From contig NZ_LBDA02000001.1 in assembly GCF_000980885.2 (NCBI RefSeq), forward strand, positions 110,091 to 174,090: a stretch of 64,000 nucleotides of DNA, read 5' to 3'. The stretch comes from Streptomyces malaysiense (GTDB lineage Bacteria; Actinomycetota; Actinomycetes; Streptomycetales; Streptomycetaceae). Every line of letters begins with the position of its first letter. The stretch's first letter is position 1. Of the stretch, positions 16,588 through 25,064 are shown piece after piece. The notes below the pieces were generated by a model. It was not told the origin of the DNA. It saw only the letters and a list, made by a program, of their open reading frames with translations, and did no database searches. The translations under genes and the position numbers were made by a program.

Positions 16588-19032
16588 TCAGGTCGTGGAG
16601 TCGGGCGATGCCGAGCGTGGCCCGGTGACGGCCGTCACCGGCACCCGGATGTCCACCACGCACACGTCGTCCCGCCATTCGTCCACCAGCATGGCCGTGA
16701 GCAGTGCTGACAGGGAGCCGGATTCCCCGTCCCCATGGGCGCGTACCGCTCGCGCGAGGCGGTCGAGGCCCGCGTCCAGGCTCTCGCCGGGCCGTTCGAC
16801 CAGGCCGTCGGTGTAGAGCAGCAGCCGGTCGCCGGGTTCCAGGCGCAACTCCGCGGATTCGTAGTGCGGGTCGGCCGCGGCACCGAGCAACAGGCCGCCG
16901 GGGCGGTCGAGATAGCGCACATCCCGGCCGCGCACCAGCAGGGGTGGCGGATGCCCGGCCTGGGCCCAGGCGAGGAGCCGGCGCTGCGGGTCGTAGCGGG
17001 CCATGACCATGGTGGCCGTCATACGGCTGTCCCGGGAGTGCAGCAGCAGATGGTTCAGCCGTGCCAGGGCGACGGTGAGCGAGGTGCCGGTGCTGACCAT
17101 CCCCTTGGCGGTGAAGCGGAGCTGGGCCATGGTGGCCACCGCGTCGATGCCGTGTCCGGCCACGTCGCCGACCACGAACAGCGCGTCGTAGTCCGGAAGT
17201 TCGATGGCGCTGAACCAGTCACCACCGACGTGGATACCGGCCTGCGCCGGCAGATAGGCGACCTCGACGCGCAGCCCGGCCAGCCGCACCGGCTTGCTGG
17301 GCAGGGGCAGCAGGGCGTGCTGCAGCCGGGCGGCGAGGGCGCGTTCGGCCTGCAGGACGCCGCGTTGCAGCGACATGGTGCGCTCGCTCCTGACCAGGGC
17401 GAGTTCCGCGCTGCGCTGCGCGGTGAGGTCCTGCACGAAGCCGTGCACCTCGGCCGGGGTGCCGTCCGGCTCGCTGACGGCCTCGGCGACCATCCGCAGA
17501 TGGCGTACGCCCTCGGGTGTCTCGACCCGGAACGGCATGTCGTACGGCCGCCCCCGGTGGATCAGTCCGGCGATCGCGGCGGTCAGCGCGTCCGCGTCCC
17601 GCGGCACTGCCAGCCGCGGGAGCTTCTCCAGTTCCAGCGGCCCCTGGTCGGGGTCGCACCCCAGGACCGCGTACGCCTGCCCGGACCAGGAGATCTCCCG
17701 GGTGAGCAGATTCCAGTTCGCCCAGCCGAGGTTGCCGAGCCGCTGCACGTCGGCCAGCCGCTGCTCCTGCCGGGCGAGGGGGTCGTGCCGCAGCCAGGAC
17801 ACCAGCAGCCCCGCGCCCAGTGGAGCGGCCCGCACCGAGAAAGTGCCGGTCAGGGTCACCCCGTCGGCCGTCTCCCGGTAGGCGAACGGCTCGCTCTCGA
17901 ACGGCACCCCGGACTCCAGGGTCTCCAGATAGCCCCGCCACAGCGGCTCGCCCGCCACGGACGGGTAGCTCTCCAGGATGAGCCGGCCGACCAGGTCCGG
18001 GCCCGTGCGGCCGGACACGTCGACCGCCTGCGGGGTGGCGGCGTCGATGCGGTAGTCCGCCACCTCGCCGGCGGCGGTGCGCAGCGGCGTCAGCAGGACC
18101 GCGGCACCGGGCAGCGCGTCGAACACCGCCTGCACGATCTCCGCGACGCGCGGATCCCCGGGCGCCTGCCGCGCGGCGTCGAAGACGCGCAGCCGCCCCG
18201 CGCACAACCGGGCTGCGGCGAGGAGCAGCTGGCGCTCGTGCGGCTCGAACGGCCCGCCGCACCGGCGCAGTACCCCGAGAACGAACCGGGCGGTTCCACC
18301 GGCGGGTACCGGCAGCCACACCCGGCTCGGCCACCGTTCCGGCGGGCCCCCGACCAGCGTGTGGCGGGCCCGGTCGGCGGGCAGGTCCTGCAGCCACAGC
18401 GGCTCGCCCGCCGTCAGCGCCTCGATCGCGGGCAGTCCGGTCAACGGGGGAACATGCCGCCACCGGGCGGCGAACGGCTCGTCGATCCCGGCATGCCCGG
18501 CCAGTTCGAGACCGCCCTCGTCCTGCCACTCGTAGAGGAGTACCGCATCGGCCCGTACCTGCGGCGCCAGGTGGTGCAGAAGGCGGTCGGCCAGTTCGTG
18601 GGCGGACCGCACGCGGAGCAGGTCGCGCCCCATCCCGCCGAGCACCTCCACCGTCCCCGAGGCGTCGGCGGCACCGGGCGCGGGCGTCGCGCGGGGCGCG
18701 GGTGCGGACCGGGGCCGCTCGGGCGCCGGTGGATCACGGCGCGGCCGCAGGGAGTCCAGGGTGAACCGGCACTGTTCGAGAAGGGTGCGTCCGCTGTCCT
18801 CGGCGCGCCTGCGCAGTTCCTGGTCGGCGGCGTCCGGGGTGCATCCGGTGACCGCCATCAGGGCGCCCTTGGCCCGTTCGAGGACCGCCGGCGGCACGGC
18901 GAGATCGGCCGGCCGCTCCAGCCCGGCACGCTGCCGGGCCTCGACCTCTGCCGGCGCGGCGCTCTCGGCGCCGGTCCCGGGGTCGTCCATCGAGGGCGCG
19001 GACTCGCTGGTCACGCGATGAGCATCGCACAT
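16588..19032 (-). CDS. ANTAR-GAF-PAS-SpoIIE (PP2C) multidomain phosphatase
   Basis: This 814-residue signalling protein has an N-terminal ANTAR-like helix set at ~35-80 (VLERAKGALMAVTGCTPDAA). A GAF-like region (~110-270), a PAS region (~280-410, RTAAGEVADYRIDAATP) and a second PAS with PAC (~425-530, MPFRVETPEGVRHLRMVAEA) follow. The C-terminal SpoIIE/PP2C domain carries IHVGGDWFSAIELPDYDAL, VVGDVAGHGIDAVATMAQLR and LLLYTDGLVERPGESLD. Such proteins dephosphorylate anti-anti-sigma factors in partner-switching. The start is uncertain: ATG 19032 is used, and GTG 19014 is possible. It is not linked to an obvious anti-sigma gene. Confidence 0.88.
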   Translation of the reverse strand: MCDAHRVTSESAPSMDDPGTGAESAAPAEVEARQRAGLERPADLAVPPAVLERAKGALMAVTGCTPDAADQELRRRAEDSGRTLLEQCRFTLDSLRPRRDPPAPERPRSAPAPRATPAPGAADASGTVEVLGGMGRDLLRVRSAHELADRLLHHLAPQVRADAVLLYEWQDEGGLELAGHAGIDEPFAARWRHVPPLTGLPAIEALTAGEPLWLQDLPADRARHTLVGGPPERWPSRVWLPVPAGGTARFVLGVLRRCGGPFEPHERQLLLAAARLCAGRLRVFDAARQAPGDPRVAEIVQAVFDALPGAAVLLTPLRTAAGEVADYRIDAATPQAVDVSGRTGPDLVGRLILESYPSVAGEPLWRGYLETLESGVPFESEPFAYRETADGVTLTGTFSVRAAPLGAGLLVSWLRHDPLARQEQRLADVQRLGNLGWANWNLLTREISWSGQAYAVLGCDPDQGPLELEKLPRLAVPRDADALTAAIAGLIHRGRPYDMPFRVETPEGVRHLRMVAEAVSEPDGTPAEVHGFVQDLTAQRSAELALVRSERTMSLQRGVLQAERALAARLQHALLPLPSKPVRLAGLRVEVAYLPAQAGIHVGGDWFSAIELPDYDALFVVGDVAGHGIDAVATMAQLRFTAKGMVSTGTSLTVALARLNHLLLHSRDSRMTATMVMARYDPQRRLLAWAQAGHPPPLLVRGRDVRYLDRPGGLLLGAAADPHYESAELRLEPGDRLLLYTDGLVERPGESLDAGLDRLARAVRAHGDGESGSLSALLTAMLVDEWRDDVCVVDIRVPVTAVTGPRSASPDSTT

Positions 19033-19164
19033 TCGGGCGCGTTCGATCGCTTGTCCGCAGGGGGGAAGTGCCACGGCTCTCCGCCCGCCCCTCTCGGGGT
19101 CCGGCCGGTGCGACGTGGACCGGGGCGGTCCGGGCGGCACGCGGGTGCGGGGCCGGGGCGGGGC

Positions 19165-19551
19165 TCAGCGGCGAGACAGGGCCGTGCTGACCGCGCGGAC
19201 GCTGCGGGCGATGTGCTGGAGCTGCAGCACCTCGGCGGCGTACATCTTGATCGTGTGCTCGATGACCGCCTCGGGCAGTCCGAGCGTCGGCAGCTCGGCC
19301 CGCGCCGTCTGGAGCGCGGTGCGGGCCACCCGGATCTCCTGCTCGACCTGGATCTGCGCGTGCCGGGCGAGCAGTACGGGGTGCCGGATCAGGGCCGGAT
19401 AGCTGGCGTAGCGCGCCGGGATCAGCTCGCGCAGCCATTTGGCGGCCGAGCGCTCCCAGTCGTACGAGCCCGGTGTCTTGACCTGGCAGGGCCAGTCGGG
19501 GCTGATGCGCATGCTGGTCAGGGGCATGGTCACGGGCATGGTCACGGGCAT
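19165..19551 (-). CDS. unknown helical protein with tandem MPVT N-terminal repeats
   Basis: This 128-residue protein starts MPVTMPVTMPLTSMRISPDW because its 5' end is a 12-bp tandem repeat (CATGGTCACGGG on the + strand, 19525-19554). The ATG at 19551 has GGAAG 5 nt upstream, but three ATGs are in frame and the functional one could be any of them. The body is charged and helical (VEQEIRVARTALQTARAELP, then IKMYAAEVLQLQHIARSVRA). No domain is recognised. A 12-bp-stem hairpin and an AT-rich patch lie in its upstream region. Function unknown. Confidence 0.65.
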   Translation of the reverse strand: MPVTMPVTMPLTSMRISPDWPCQVKTPGSYDWERSAAKWLRELIPARYASYPALIRHPVLLARHAQIQVEQEIRVARTALQTARAELPTLGLPEAVIEHTIKMYAAEVLQLQHIARSVRAVSTALSRR

Positions 19552-19554
19552 GGT
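19525..19554. repeat. 12-bp tandem repeat at a translation start
   Basis: GGGCATGGTCAC is repeated 2.5 times, encoding Met-Pro-Val-Thr units on the minus strand. Slippage would change the number of in-frame start codons without shifting the frame. Confidence 0.75.
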
Positions 19555-19597
19555 CACTTCCGGTCTGCGGCGTCGTGAGGGTGGTCCGACGAGATGC

Positions 19598-19633
19598 GGG
19601 CGGCCCCGGCCTAGGGGATGACCGGGGCCGCCC
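19598..19633 (-). promoter_or_regulatory. leader hairpin upstream of the MPVT-repeat gene
   Basis: GGGCGGCCCCGG (19598-19609) and CCGGGGCCGCCC (19622-19633) form a perfect 12-bp stem with a 12-nt loop, ending 46 nt before the ATG at 19551. No U-tract follows on the minus strand. It may be an attenuator or an RNA-stability element. Confidence 0.5.
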
Positions 19634-19729
19634 CTGATGCGGCACAGGGGCGCCGCACCACCGGACATCCCGGGCGCCGTCTGGGTAGGTGGCGGCGGTC
19701 CTGGATGTCCGCGCGGGCGATCCGCCAGC

Positions 19730-19782
19730 AGAGTATTTATATATACCGAGCAGTTTGCAAGACGTATGAAAACATTCATGCG
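19730..19782. promoter_or_regulatory. AT-rich promoter-like island with inverted repeat
   Basis: On the minus strand TTGCAA is followed by TATATATAAATACTC, which is promoter-like though the spacing is not ideal (13-17 bp depending on register). An imperfect inverted repeat CGTATGAA/TTCATGCG flanks it upstream. This is the probable promoter/operator of the gene at 19165-19551. Confidence 0.4.
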
Positions 19783-19974
19783 TGATATGCGCCGAAAGAT
19801 CCGTCTACGGGCGTTCGACGACCGCAAGATCTTCACGGGTGTGTGGGCCGCACCGCAGGACCGGCGGGGCGCGGTCACGCGGAGGGGACGGCTGTCGTGG
19901 GCGAAGGGTGACCGCTCTCGTCGGCGGAGGGGACAGCTGCCCGTGAGGGGGGGCGGCTCTCGTGAGGGGGGCGT

Positions 19975-20892
19975 TCAGTCCCGCACGAAGAACTGGTGCT
20001 GGTCGGACACCTGCTCGTACTTCTCCAGCCGGGCCTGCGTCCGCTCCGGGTCGGCGTCGGTCATCGCCTGGAGCAGTGCCGCGGCCATCACGTTGGGCGC
20101 GGCGTAGGAGTCGAAGACCAGCCGGGAGCCGGTGCCGGTGGCGAAGGTGACGTCGGCCTCGTCGGCCAGCGGCCCGAGCGCGAGGTCGGTGATCAGGGCG
20201 ACCTTGAGGCCGGCGCGGTGGGCGACCCGGACCGCCTGGAGCGTCTCGTGCGAGTGCCGGGGCATGGCGAACGCCAGCACCCAGCTGCCGCCTGCCTCGC
20301 GGGACTGCAGCAGCGCGTCGTAGGCCACGCTGCCGCCCCGGGTGACCAGCCGGACGTCGGGGTGGATACGGCGGGCCGCGTACCCGAAGTACTCCGCCAG
20401 CGACTCCGCGATGCGCAGGCCGAGCACGGTCAGCGGGGTGGAACGGGACAGCTCGCGGCCGATGTGGATCACCCGGTCCGGATCGGCGAAGTCGCGGCGC
20501 AGGTACTCCAGGTTCGCGATCTCGGCGTCCACGGCCGCCTGGAGCTCATTGGCGCGGTTCGGCTCGGCGGGGCCGCCGGCCAGGGCCTTCAGCGCGATGG
20601 ACTGGAGCCGCTCGCGCAGGGCGGGGTAGCCGCTGAAGCCGACAGCACCGGCGAAGCGGGTGACGGAAGGCTGGCTGACCCCGACCCGGTCGGCGAGTTC
20701 GGTGATCGACAGGAACGCGGCCTCGGTGATGTGTTCGATCAGGTACTGCGCGATCCGCCGCTGCCCCGGTGACAGGCGAGGGCCGTCGAACAGCTCCCTG
20801 AGCTGGGATGTCGGGGCGGCCTCGGCCTCCGGCACGGTCTTGCCCGAAGTGATCGCTGATGCATGTGCGCGGGCCTGCTGCGGCGAGGGCAC
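19975..20892 (-). CDS. RpiR/MurR-family transcriptional regulator with SIS domain
   Basis: This 305-residue regulator has an N-terminal RpiR helix-turn-helix (~42-115, ELADRVGVSQPSVTRFAGAVGFSGYPALRERL) and a C-terminal SIS domain binding a phosphosugar (~140-290, STPLTVLGLRIAESLAEYFG, then LVTRGGSVAYDALLQSRE). RpiR proteins regulate sugar or amino-sugar catabolism. The adjacent divergent-side genes encode a kinase, a beta-phosphoglucomutase and a GH65 phosphorylase, so a phosphosugar from that pathway is a plausible ligand. The GTG at 20892 has AAGGAGA 7 nt upstream and is preferred over a GTG at 20922. Confidence 0.9.
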   Translation of the reverse strand: MPSPQQARAHASAITSGKTVPEAEAAPTSQLRELFDGPRLSPGQRRIAQYLIEHITEAAFLSITELADRVGVSQPSVTRFAGAVGFSGYPALRERLQSIALKALAGGPAEPNRANELQAAVDAEIANLEYLRRDFADPDRVIHIGRELSRSTPLTVLGLRIAESLAEYFGYAARRIHPDVRLVTRGGSVAYDALLQSREAGGSWVLAFAMPRHSHETLQAVRVAHRAGLKVALITDLALGPLADEADVTFATGTGSRLVFDSYAAPNVMAAALLQAMTDADPERTQARLEKYEQVSDQHQFFVRD

Positions 20893-21046
20893 CGGTCCGT
20901 CTCCTTTGTCTCCCACGAGCACTCAACATAGCTCACCCAGGGCCGTGACCAGCGGGTTGACCAGCAATCGAGCGAACCGGACCAGCACTCGGCGCGACCA
21001 GGGGAATCGGCCCCGCGGACCGTGGGCCGCCCGACCCTGCCGCCGG

Positions 21047-21142
21047 GGCCGTCGGGTCCTGCTGACCTGAGGCCGTCCGGTCCTGCTGACCTGGGGCTGC
21101 CCGGTCCCGCCGGCCTGGAGGCGCCCGGTCCTGCCGGTCAGA
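21047..21142. repeat. degenerate 24-bp tandem repeats
   Basis: There are four consecutive units of ~24 bp. Units 1 and 2 (21047-21070, 21071-21094) are nearly identical with core GTCCTGCTGACCTG; units 3 and 4 (21095-21119, 21120-21142) are diverged (CCCGGTCCCGCCGGCCTG and CCCGGTCCTGCCGGTCAG). They lie between the 3' end of the kinase gene and the start of the RpiR gene. A GACCAGC motif also recurs at 20946-21001. Confidence 0.65.
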
Positions 21143-21180
21143 GGCAGGCCGGTGCGGCAGGCCGGTGTGGCCGGCCGAGG

Positions 21181-21858
21181 TCACGAAGGTGAGGGCAGCG
21201 CCCCCGCCGGGACCAGCAGATCCGCCCGCCCCCGTGTCGTCGCCACCAGTTCGGCATTGCGCTGGTCCGTGCCCAGCGCCCAGGCGCGCGCCGCCGCGGG
21301 CTCCTTGCCGAACTCCTCGTGCCGGGCCACCAGTCGGCGGATCCGCTCGTCCTCCGGGAGCTCGCAGTACCAGACCTCGTCCAGGCACGGCCGCACCCGT
21401 GCCCACGAACCCTCCCGGAGGAGGAGGTAGTTGCCCTCGGTCACCACGAGCCGGGCGGCCGGCCCCACCGGGATCGCACCGGCGAGCGGCTGCTCCAGGA
21501 CCCGCTCGAACCCGGGCGCGTACACCACCTCCGCCGTCTCCTCGCGCAGCCGCCGCAGCAGCGCCGCGTACCCGGCCGCGTCGAAGGTGTCCGGTGCGCC
21601 CTTGCGGTCCCGCCGTCCCAGCCGGTCGAGTTCGGCGTCGGCCAGGTGGAAGCCGTCCATGGGGACATGGGCGGCCCACCCGGGTCCGCCGGCGTTCAGG
21701 GCGCGCACCAGACACGCGGCCAGCGTGGACTTGCCCGCGCCGGGGCCGCCCGCGATGCCGAGCAGGGCGCGCCGCCCGTCCCGGGGGAGCGCGCGGGCGC
21801 GCGCCAGGAGATCGTCGAAGGCGGGGGACACGCGGTCGGGGGGCAACGGCACACCCAC
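21181..21858 (-). CDS. P-loop nucleoside/phosphoribulokinase-like kinase
   Basis: This 225-residue cytoplasmic kinase of the PRK/uridine-kinase/pantothenate-kinase class has Walker A GGPGAGKST at residues 37-45, then AAHVPMDGFHLADAEL (substrate region with the DGFH motif), VVTEGNYLLL (Walker-B-like strand), and ELPEDERIRRLVARHEEFGK (lid with Arg). It resembles bacterial nucleoside/nucleotide or fructose-type kinases (YfdG/FrcK-like); the substrate is unassigned. It is divergent to the pgm/GH65 operon across a 79-bp spacer, suggesting shared control. Confidence 0.85.
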   Translation of the reverse strand: MGVPLPPDRVSPAFDDLLARARALPRDGRRALLGIAGGPGAGKSTLAACLVRALNAGGPGWAAHVPMDGFHLADAELDRLGRRDRKGAPDTFDAAGYAALLRRLREETAEVVYAPGFERVLEQPLAGAIPVGPAARLVVTEGNYLLLREGSWARVRPCLDEVWYCELPEDERIRRLVARHEEFGKEPAAARAWALGTDQRNAELVATTRGRADLLVPAGALPSPS

Positions 21859-21904
21859 GAGTGTGCCACCCCGAAACCGGGAAAAATGTGGCGCGGGACA
21901 CTCG
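21858..21904. promoter_or_regulatory. hyphenated dyad in the divergent kinase / beta-PGM promoter
   Basis: CGAGTGT (21858-21864) and ACACTCG (21898-21904) are exact complements. GCCAC and GTGGC sit inside them, giving a symmetric arrangement over ~47 bp in the 79-bp divergent spacer. It is a candidate operator for the nearby RpiR regulator. Confidence 0.4.
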
Positions 21905-21937
21905 CTGGAGCGCCGCTCATGGGGAACAGTCCTCGGT

Positions 21938-22678
21938 ATGACTCAGCTCGGTCTGCCCGACGGCATCCAGGCCTGCCTCTTCGACCTCGACGGGGTCGTC
22001 ACCAAGACCGCCGTGCTGCACGCGGCCGCCTGGAAGGAGACGTTCGACGCCTTCCTGCGTTCCCACGAGGGCGCACAGGAACGGCTGTTCGACGCGGTCG
22101 CCGACTACGACGAGTACGTCGACGGCCGCCCCCGCGCCGACGGGGTGCGCGCCTTTCTGGACTCGCGGGGCATCCGTCTGCCGGAGGGCTCACCGGATGA
22201 TCCGCCGGACGCCCTGACGGTGAACGGCCTCGGCAACCGGAAGAACGAACTGCTCCTGGAGCGGATCCGCACCGGCGGCGTCGAGGCGTACGAGGGCACC
22301 CTGCGCTACCTGGAGGCGGTCCGCGCCGAGGGGCTGCGCACCGCGATCGTCTCCTCCAGCGCCAACTGCCGTGACGTGCTGCGGGCCGTGGACGCCGAGC
22401 ACTTCTTCGACGTACGGATCGACGGCGTGGTGGCCGCCGAGCGCGAGCTGCCGGGCAAGCCGCACCCCGACACCTTCCTCGCCGCCGCCCACGACCTCCG
22501 CGTCGAACCGTCCCGGGCGGCCGTCTTCGAGGACGCGCAGGCCGGCATGGACGCGGGCCGCGCGGGTGGCTTCGGGTTCGTCGTCGGCCTCGACCGGGTG
22601 GGCCAGCGCGACGCGCTGTACGCGCACGGCGCGAGTGTCGTCGTCGAGGACCTCGCCGAACTGGGGGGCAAGCGGTGA
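21938..22678 (+). CDS. pgmB: beta-phosphoglucomutase-like HAD hydrolase
   Basis: This 246-residue HAD-superfamily enzyme is predicted to convert beta-glucose 1-phosphate to glucose 6-phosphate. The motif I aspartates are Asp16 and Asp18 in CLFDLDGVVTKT. Motif II is in RTAIVSSSANCRDVL, motif III is GKPHPDTFLAAA, and motif IV is VFEDAQAGMDAG. The second motif-I Asp in DxD, the acid/base residue used by phosphoglucomutases, is present. It is translationally coupled to the GH65 phosphorylase by a 4-bp GTGA overlap. This is the usual pgmB pairing, because the phosphorylase releases beta-glucose 1-phosphate. Confidence 0.9.
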   Translation: MTQLGLPDGIQACLFDLDGVVTKTAVLHAAAWKETFDAFLRSHEGAQERLFDAVADYDEYVDGRPRADGVRAFLDSRGIRLPEGSPDDPPDALTVNGLGNRKNELLLERIRTGGVEAYEGTLRYLEAVRAEGLRTAIVSSSANCRDVLRAVDAEHFFDVRIDGVVAAERELPGKPHPDTFLAAAHDLRVEPSRAAVFEDAQAGMDAGRAGGFGFVVGLDRVGQRDALYAHGASVVVEDLAELGGKR

Positions 22679-25032
22679 TCAACCACGGGTCTTACGCGGT
22701 CGAGCCGTGGGCGGTGCGCGAGACCACCCTCGACCTCGACGTGCTCGCCCAGAGCGAGTCCGTGTTCGCGCTGTCCAACGGCCACGTCGGCTGGCGCGGC
22801 AACCTCGACGAGGGCGAACCCCACGGACTGCCCGGCAGCTACCTCAACGGCGTGCACGAGGTGCACCCGCTGCCGTACGCGGAGGCCGGCTACGGCTATC
22901 CGGAGTCCGGCCAGACCGTCATCAACGTCACCAACGGCAAGGTCCTGCGGCTGCTCGTGGACGACGAGCCGTTCGACCTGCGCTACGGCCGTCTCACCGC
23001 CCACGAGCGGGTGCTGGACCTGCGCCGGGGGGTGCTGGAGCGGACCTGCGAGTGGACCTCCCCGGCCGGTTCCACGGTCCGGGTGCGCTCGACCCGGCTG
23101 GTCTCGCTCACCCAGCGCGCGGTGGCCGCCGTGGCGTACGAGGTGGAGGCCGTCGACGCCCGCAGCCGGGTGGTGATCCAGTCCGAACTGGTCGCCAACG
23201 AGAGCCTGCCCGGCTCGGACGGCGATCCGCGCGCCGCGATGGCGCTCCACTCGCCCCTGGAGCAGGAGGACCATTTCGCCACGGGCAACCGGCTGCGCCT
23301 GGTGCACCGGACCCGGCGCAGCGGGCTGCGGGTCGCGGTCGCCGCCGACCATGCCGTCAGCGGCCCCGGGCAGACCACCACGACCAGCGAGAGCGGCACC
23401 GACCTGGCCCGGCTGACCGTCACCTCGGTCCTGGAGCCCGGCCAGAGCCTGCGGGTGGAGAAGCTGGTCGCCCACGGCTGGTCCGCGACCCGCTCGCTGC
23501 CCGCGATGGCCGACCAGGTCGACGCCGCGCTCGCGGCCGCCGCCCATGACGGCTGGCGCGGACTGCTCGCCGACCAGCGGGCCGGCCTGGACGACTTCTG
23601 GGCGCGCGCCGACGTCGAGGTCGGCGGCGACGAGGAGATCCAGCAGGCCGTACGGTTCGCCCTGTTCCACGTCCTGCAGGCCGGGGCCCGCGCGGAGCGG
23701 CGCGCGATACCCGCGAAGGGCCTGACCGGCTCCGGCTACGACGGGCACGCCTTCTGGGACACCGAGATGTTCGTGCTGCCGCTGCTCACCCACACCGCGC
23801 CCGCGGCCGTCGCCGAGGCGCTGCGCTGGCGGTACAGCACCCTGGACGAGGCCCGCGAGCGCGCGGCCCAACTGGGGCTCGCCGGGGCCGCGTTCCCCTG
23901 GCGGACCATCGCGGGACCGGAGGGCTCGGCGTACTGGCCGGCCGGCACCGCGGCCTTCCATGTGAACGCCGGCATCGCCGACGCCGTCGTCCGCTACGTC
24001 GAGGCCACCGGCGACACCGGCTTCGAACGCGAGGCCGGGGTCGAACTCCTGGTGGAGACAGCCCGGTTGTGGCGCTCCCTCGGTCACCACGACGCCCACG
24101 GCGTCTACCACCTCGACGGTGTCACCGGACCCGACGAGTACAGCGCGGTCGCCGACGACAACACCTACACGAATCTGATGGCGCGTCAGAACCTTTTGTC
24201 CGCCGCCGATGCCGTCGAGCGCCATCCGGACGAGGCCGCCCGGCTCGGGGTGGACGAGGAGGAGAGCGCGGCCTGGCGGGACGCGGCCGCGGCGATGCAC
24301 GTGCCGTACAACGCCGAACTCGGCGTGCACGAGCAGCACTCCGGGTTCACCCGCTACCAGCGCTGGGACTTCGAGGGCACCCGCTCCGACCAGTACCCGC
24401 TGCTGCTGAACTTCCCGTACTTCGACCTCTACCGCAAACAGGTCATCAAACAGGCCGACCTGGTGCTGGCGCTGTACACCTGCGACGGCTGGTTCGCCGA
24501 GCGGTACGACGAGGAGCAGATCGCCCGGAACTTCGCCTACTACGAGCCGCTGACCGTGCGCGACTCCTCCCTGTCCGCCTGCTGCCAGGCCGTCGTCGCC
24601 GCCCGCACCGGCCATCTCGACCTCGCCTACGACTACACGGCCGAGGCGGCCCTGATGGACCTGCGCGACCTGGAGCACAACACCCGGGACGGACTGCACA
24701 TCGCCTCGCTCGCCGGCACCTGGATGGCGCTGGTCGCGGGCTTCGGCGGAATGCGCCGCGACGGCGAACGGCTGCGTTTCGCCCCCCGGTTGCCCGAACG
24801 GCTCTCCCGGCTCGCCTTCCATGTGCAGTTCCGGGGCCGCCGGCTGCGGGTGGAGATCGACGCGGACAAGACGACGTACGAGCTGCTCGACGGGCCGCCG
24901 CTGGACCTGCGGCACCACGGTGACGCCGTCACCGTGACCACGAGCGAGCCGGCCGTCCGCGCCGTACCGCCGTCCGCCCGCCGGCCGGTGCCGCGGCAGC
25001 CGCGGCACCGGGTCCCGAACCAGACCTCCTGA
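22675..25032 (+). CDS. GH65 disaccharide phosphorylase (trehalose/maltose phosphorylase-like)
   Basis: This 785-residue cytoplasmic enzyme would use phosphate to split an alpha-linked glucosyl disaccharide into glucose and beta-glucose 1-phosphate. The N-terminal beta-sandwich contains LSNGHVGWRGNLDEGEPHG. The (alpha/alpha)6 barrel has YDGHAFWDTEMFVLPLL and GVYHLDGVTGPDEYSAVADD, where Glu488 is the expected general acid. The start is a GTG at 22675 overlapping the pgmB stop. GH65 specificity (trehalose, maltose, kojibiose, nigerose) cannot be settled by eye. It ends at a strong hairpin at 25034-25061. Confidence 0.92.
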   Translation: MINHGSYAVEPWAVRETTLDLDVLAQSESVFALSNGHVGWRGNLDEGEPHGLPGSYLNGVHEVHPLPYAEAGYGYPESGQTVINVTNGKVLRLLVDDEPFDLRYGRLTAHERVLDLRRGVLERTCEWTSPAGSTVRVRSTRLVSLTQRAVAAVAYEVEAVDARSRVVIQSELVANESLPGSDGDPRAAMALHSPLEQEDHFATGNRLRLVHRTRRSGLRVAVAADHAVSGPGQTTTTSESGTDLARLTVTSVLEPGQSLRVEKLVAHGWSATRSLPAMADQVDAALAAAAHDGWRGLLADQRAGLDDFWARADVEVGGDEEIQQAVRFALFHVLQAGARAERRAIPAKGLTGSGYDGHAFWDTEMFVLPLLTHTAPAAVAEALRWRYSTLDEARERAAQLGLAGAAFPWRTIAGPEGSAYWPAGTAAFHVNAGIADAVVRYVEATGDTGFEREAGVELLVETARLWRSLGHHDAHGVYHLDGVTGPDEYSAVADDNTYTNLMARQNLLSAADAVERHPDEAARLGVDEEESAAWRDAAAAMHVPYNAELGVHEQHSGFTRYQRWDFEGTRSDQYPLLLNFPYFDLYRKQVIKQADLVLALYTCDGWFAERYDEEQIARNFAYYEPLTVRDSSLSACCQAVVAARTGHLDLAYDYTAEAALMDLRDLEHNTRDGLHIASLAGTWMALVAGFGGMRRDGERLRFAPRLPERLSRLAFHVQFRGRRLRVEIDADKTTYELLDGPPLDLRHHGDAVTVTTSEPAVRAVPPSARRPVPRQPRHRVPNQTS

Positions 25033-25033
25033 G

Positions 25034-25061
25034 GTCCGGGTCCGCCGGGGCGGGCCCGGAC
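25034..25061. terminator. hairpin terminator between GH65 and M56 genes
   Basis: GTCCGGG (25034-25040) pairs with CCCGGAC (25055-25061), with an inner CCGCC/GGCGG stem. It fills the 32 bp between two convergent genes and probably ends both transcripts. Confidence 0.7.
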
Positions 25062-25064
25062 CGG

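Larger units (their letters stand above)
19552..19974. other. intergenic region: hairpin, AT-rich island and inverted repeat
   Basis: These 423 bp lie between two minus-strand genes. From right to left in the direction of transcription: an inverted repeat CGTATGAA-AACA-TTCATGCG (19763-19782), an AT-rich patch with TATTTATATATA (19734-19746), and a strong hairpin (19598-19633). The AT content of 19730-19800 is far above the surroundings. No gene is supported; a Met-rich frame starting near 19766 on the + strand runs into antisense of the RpiR gene and is probably spurious. Confidence 0.6.

Noticed and set aside
19766..20107. Met-rich frame MKTFMRDMRRKIRLR on the + strand
   Set aside because: It begins in the AT-rich island, lacks a ribosome site and continues antisense into the RpiR gene.
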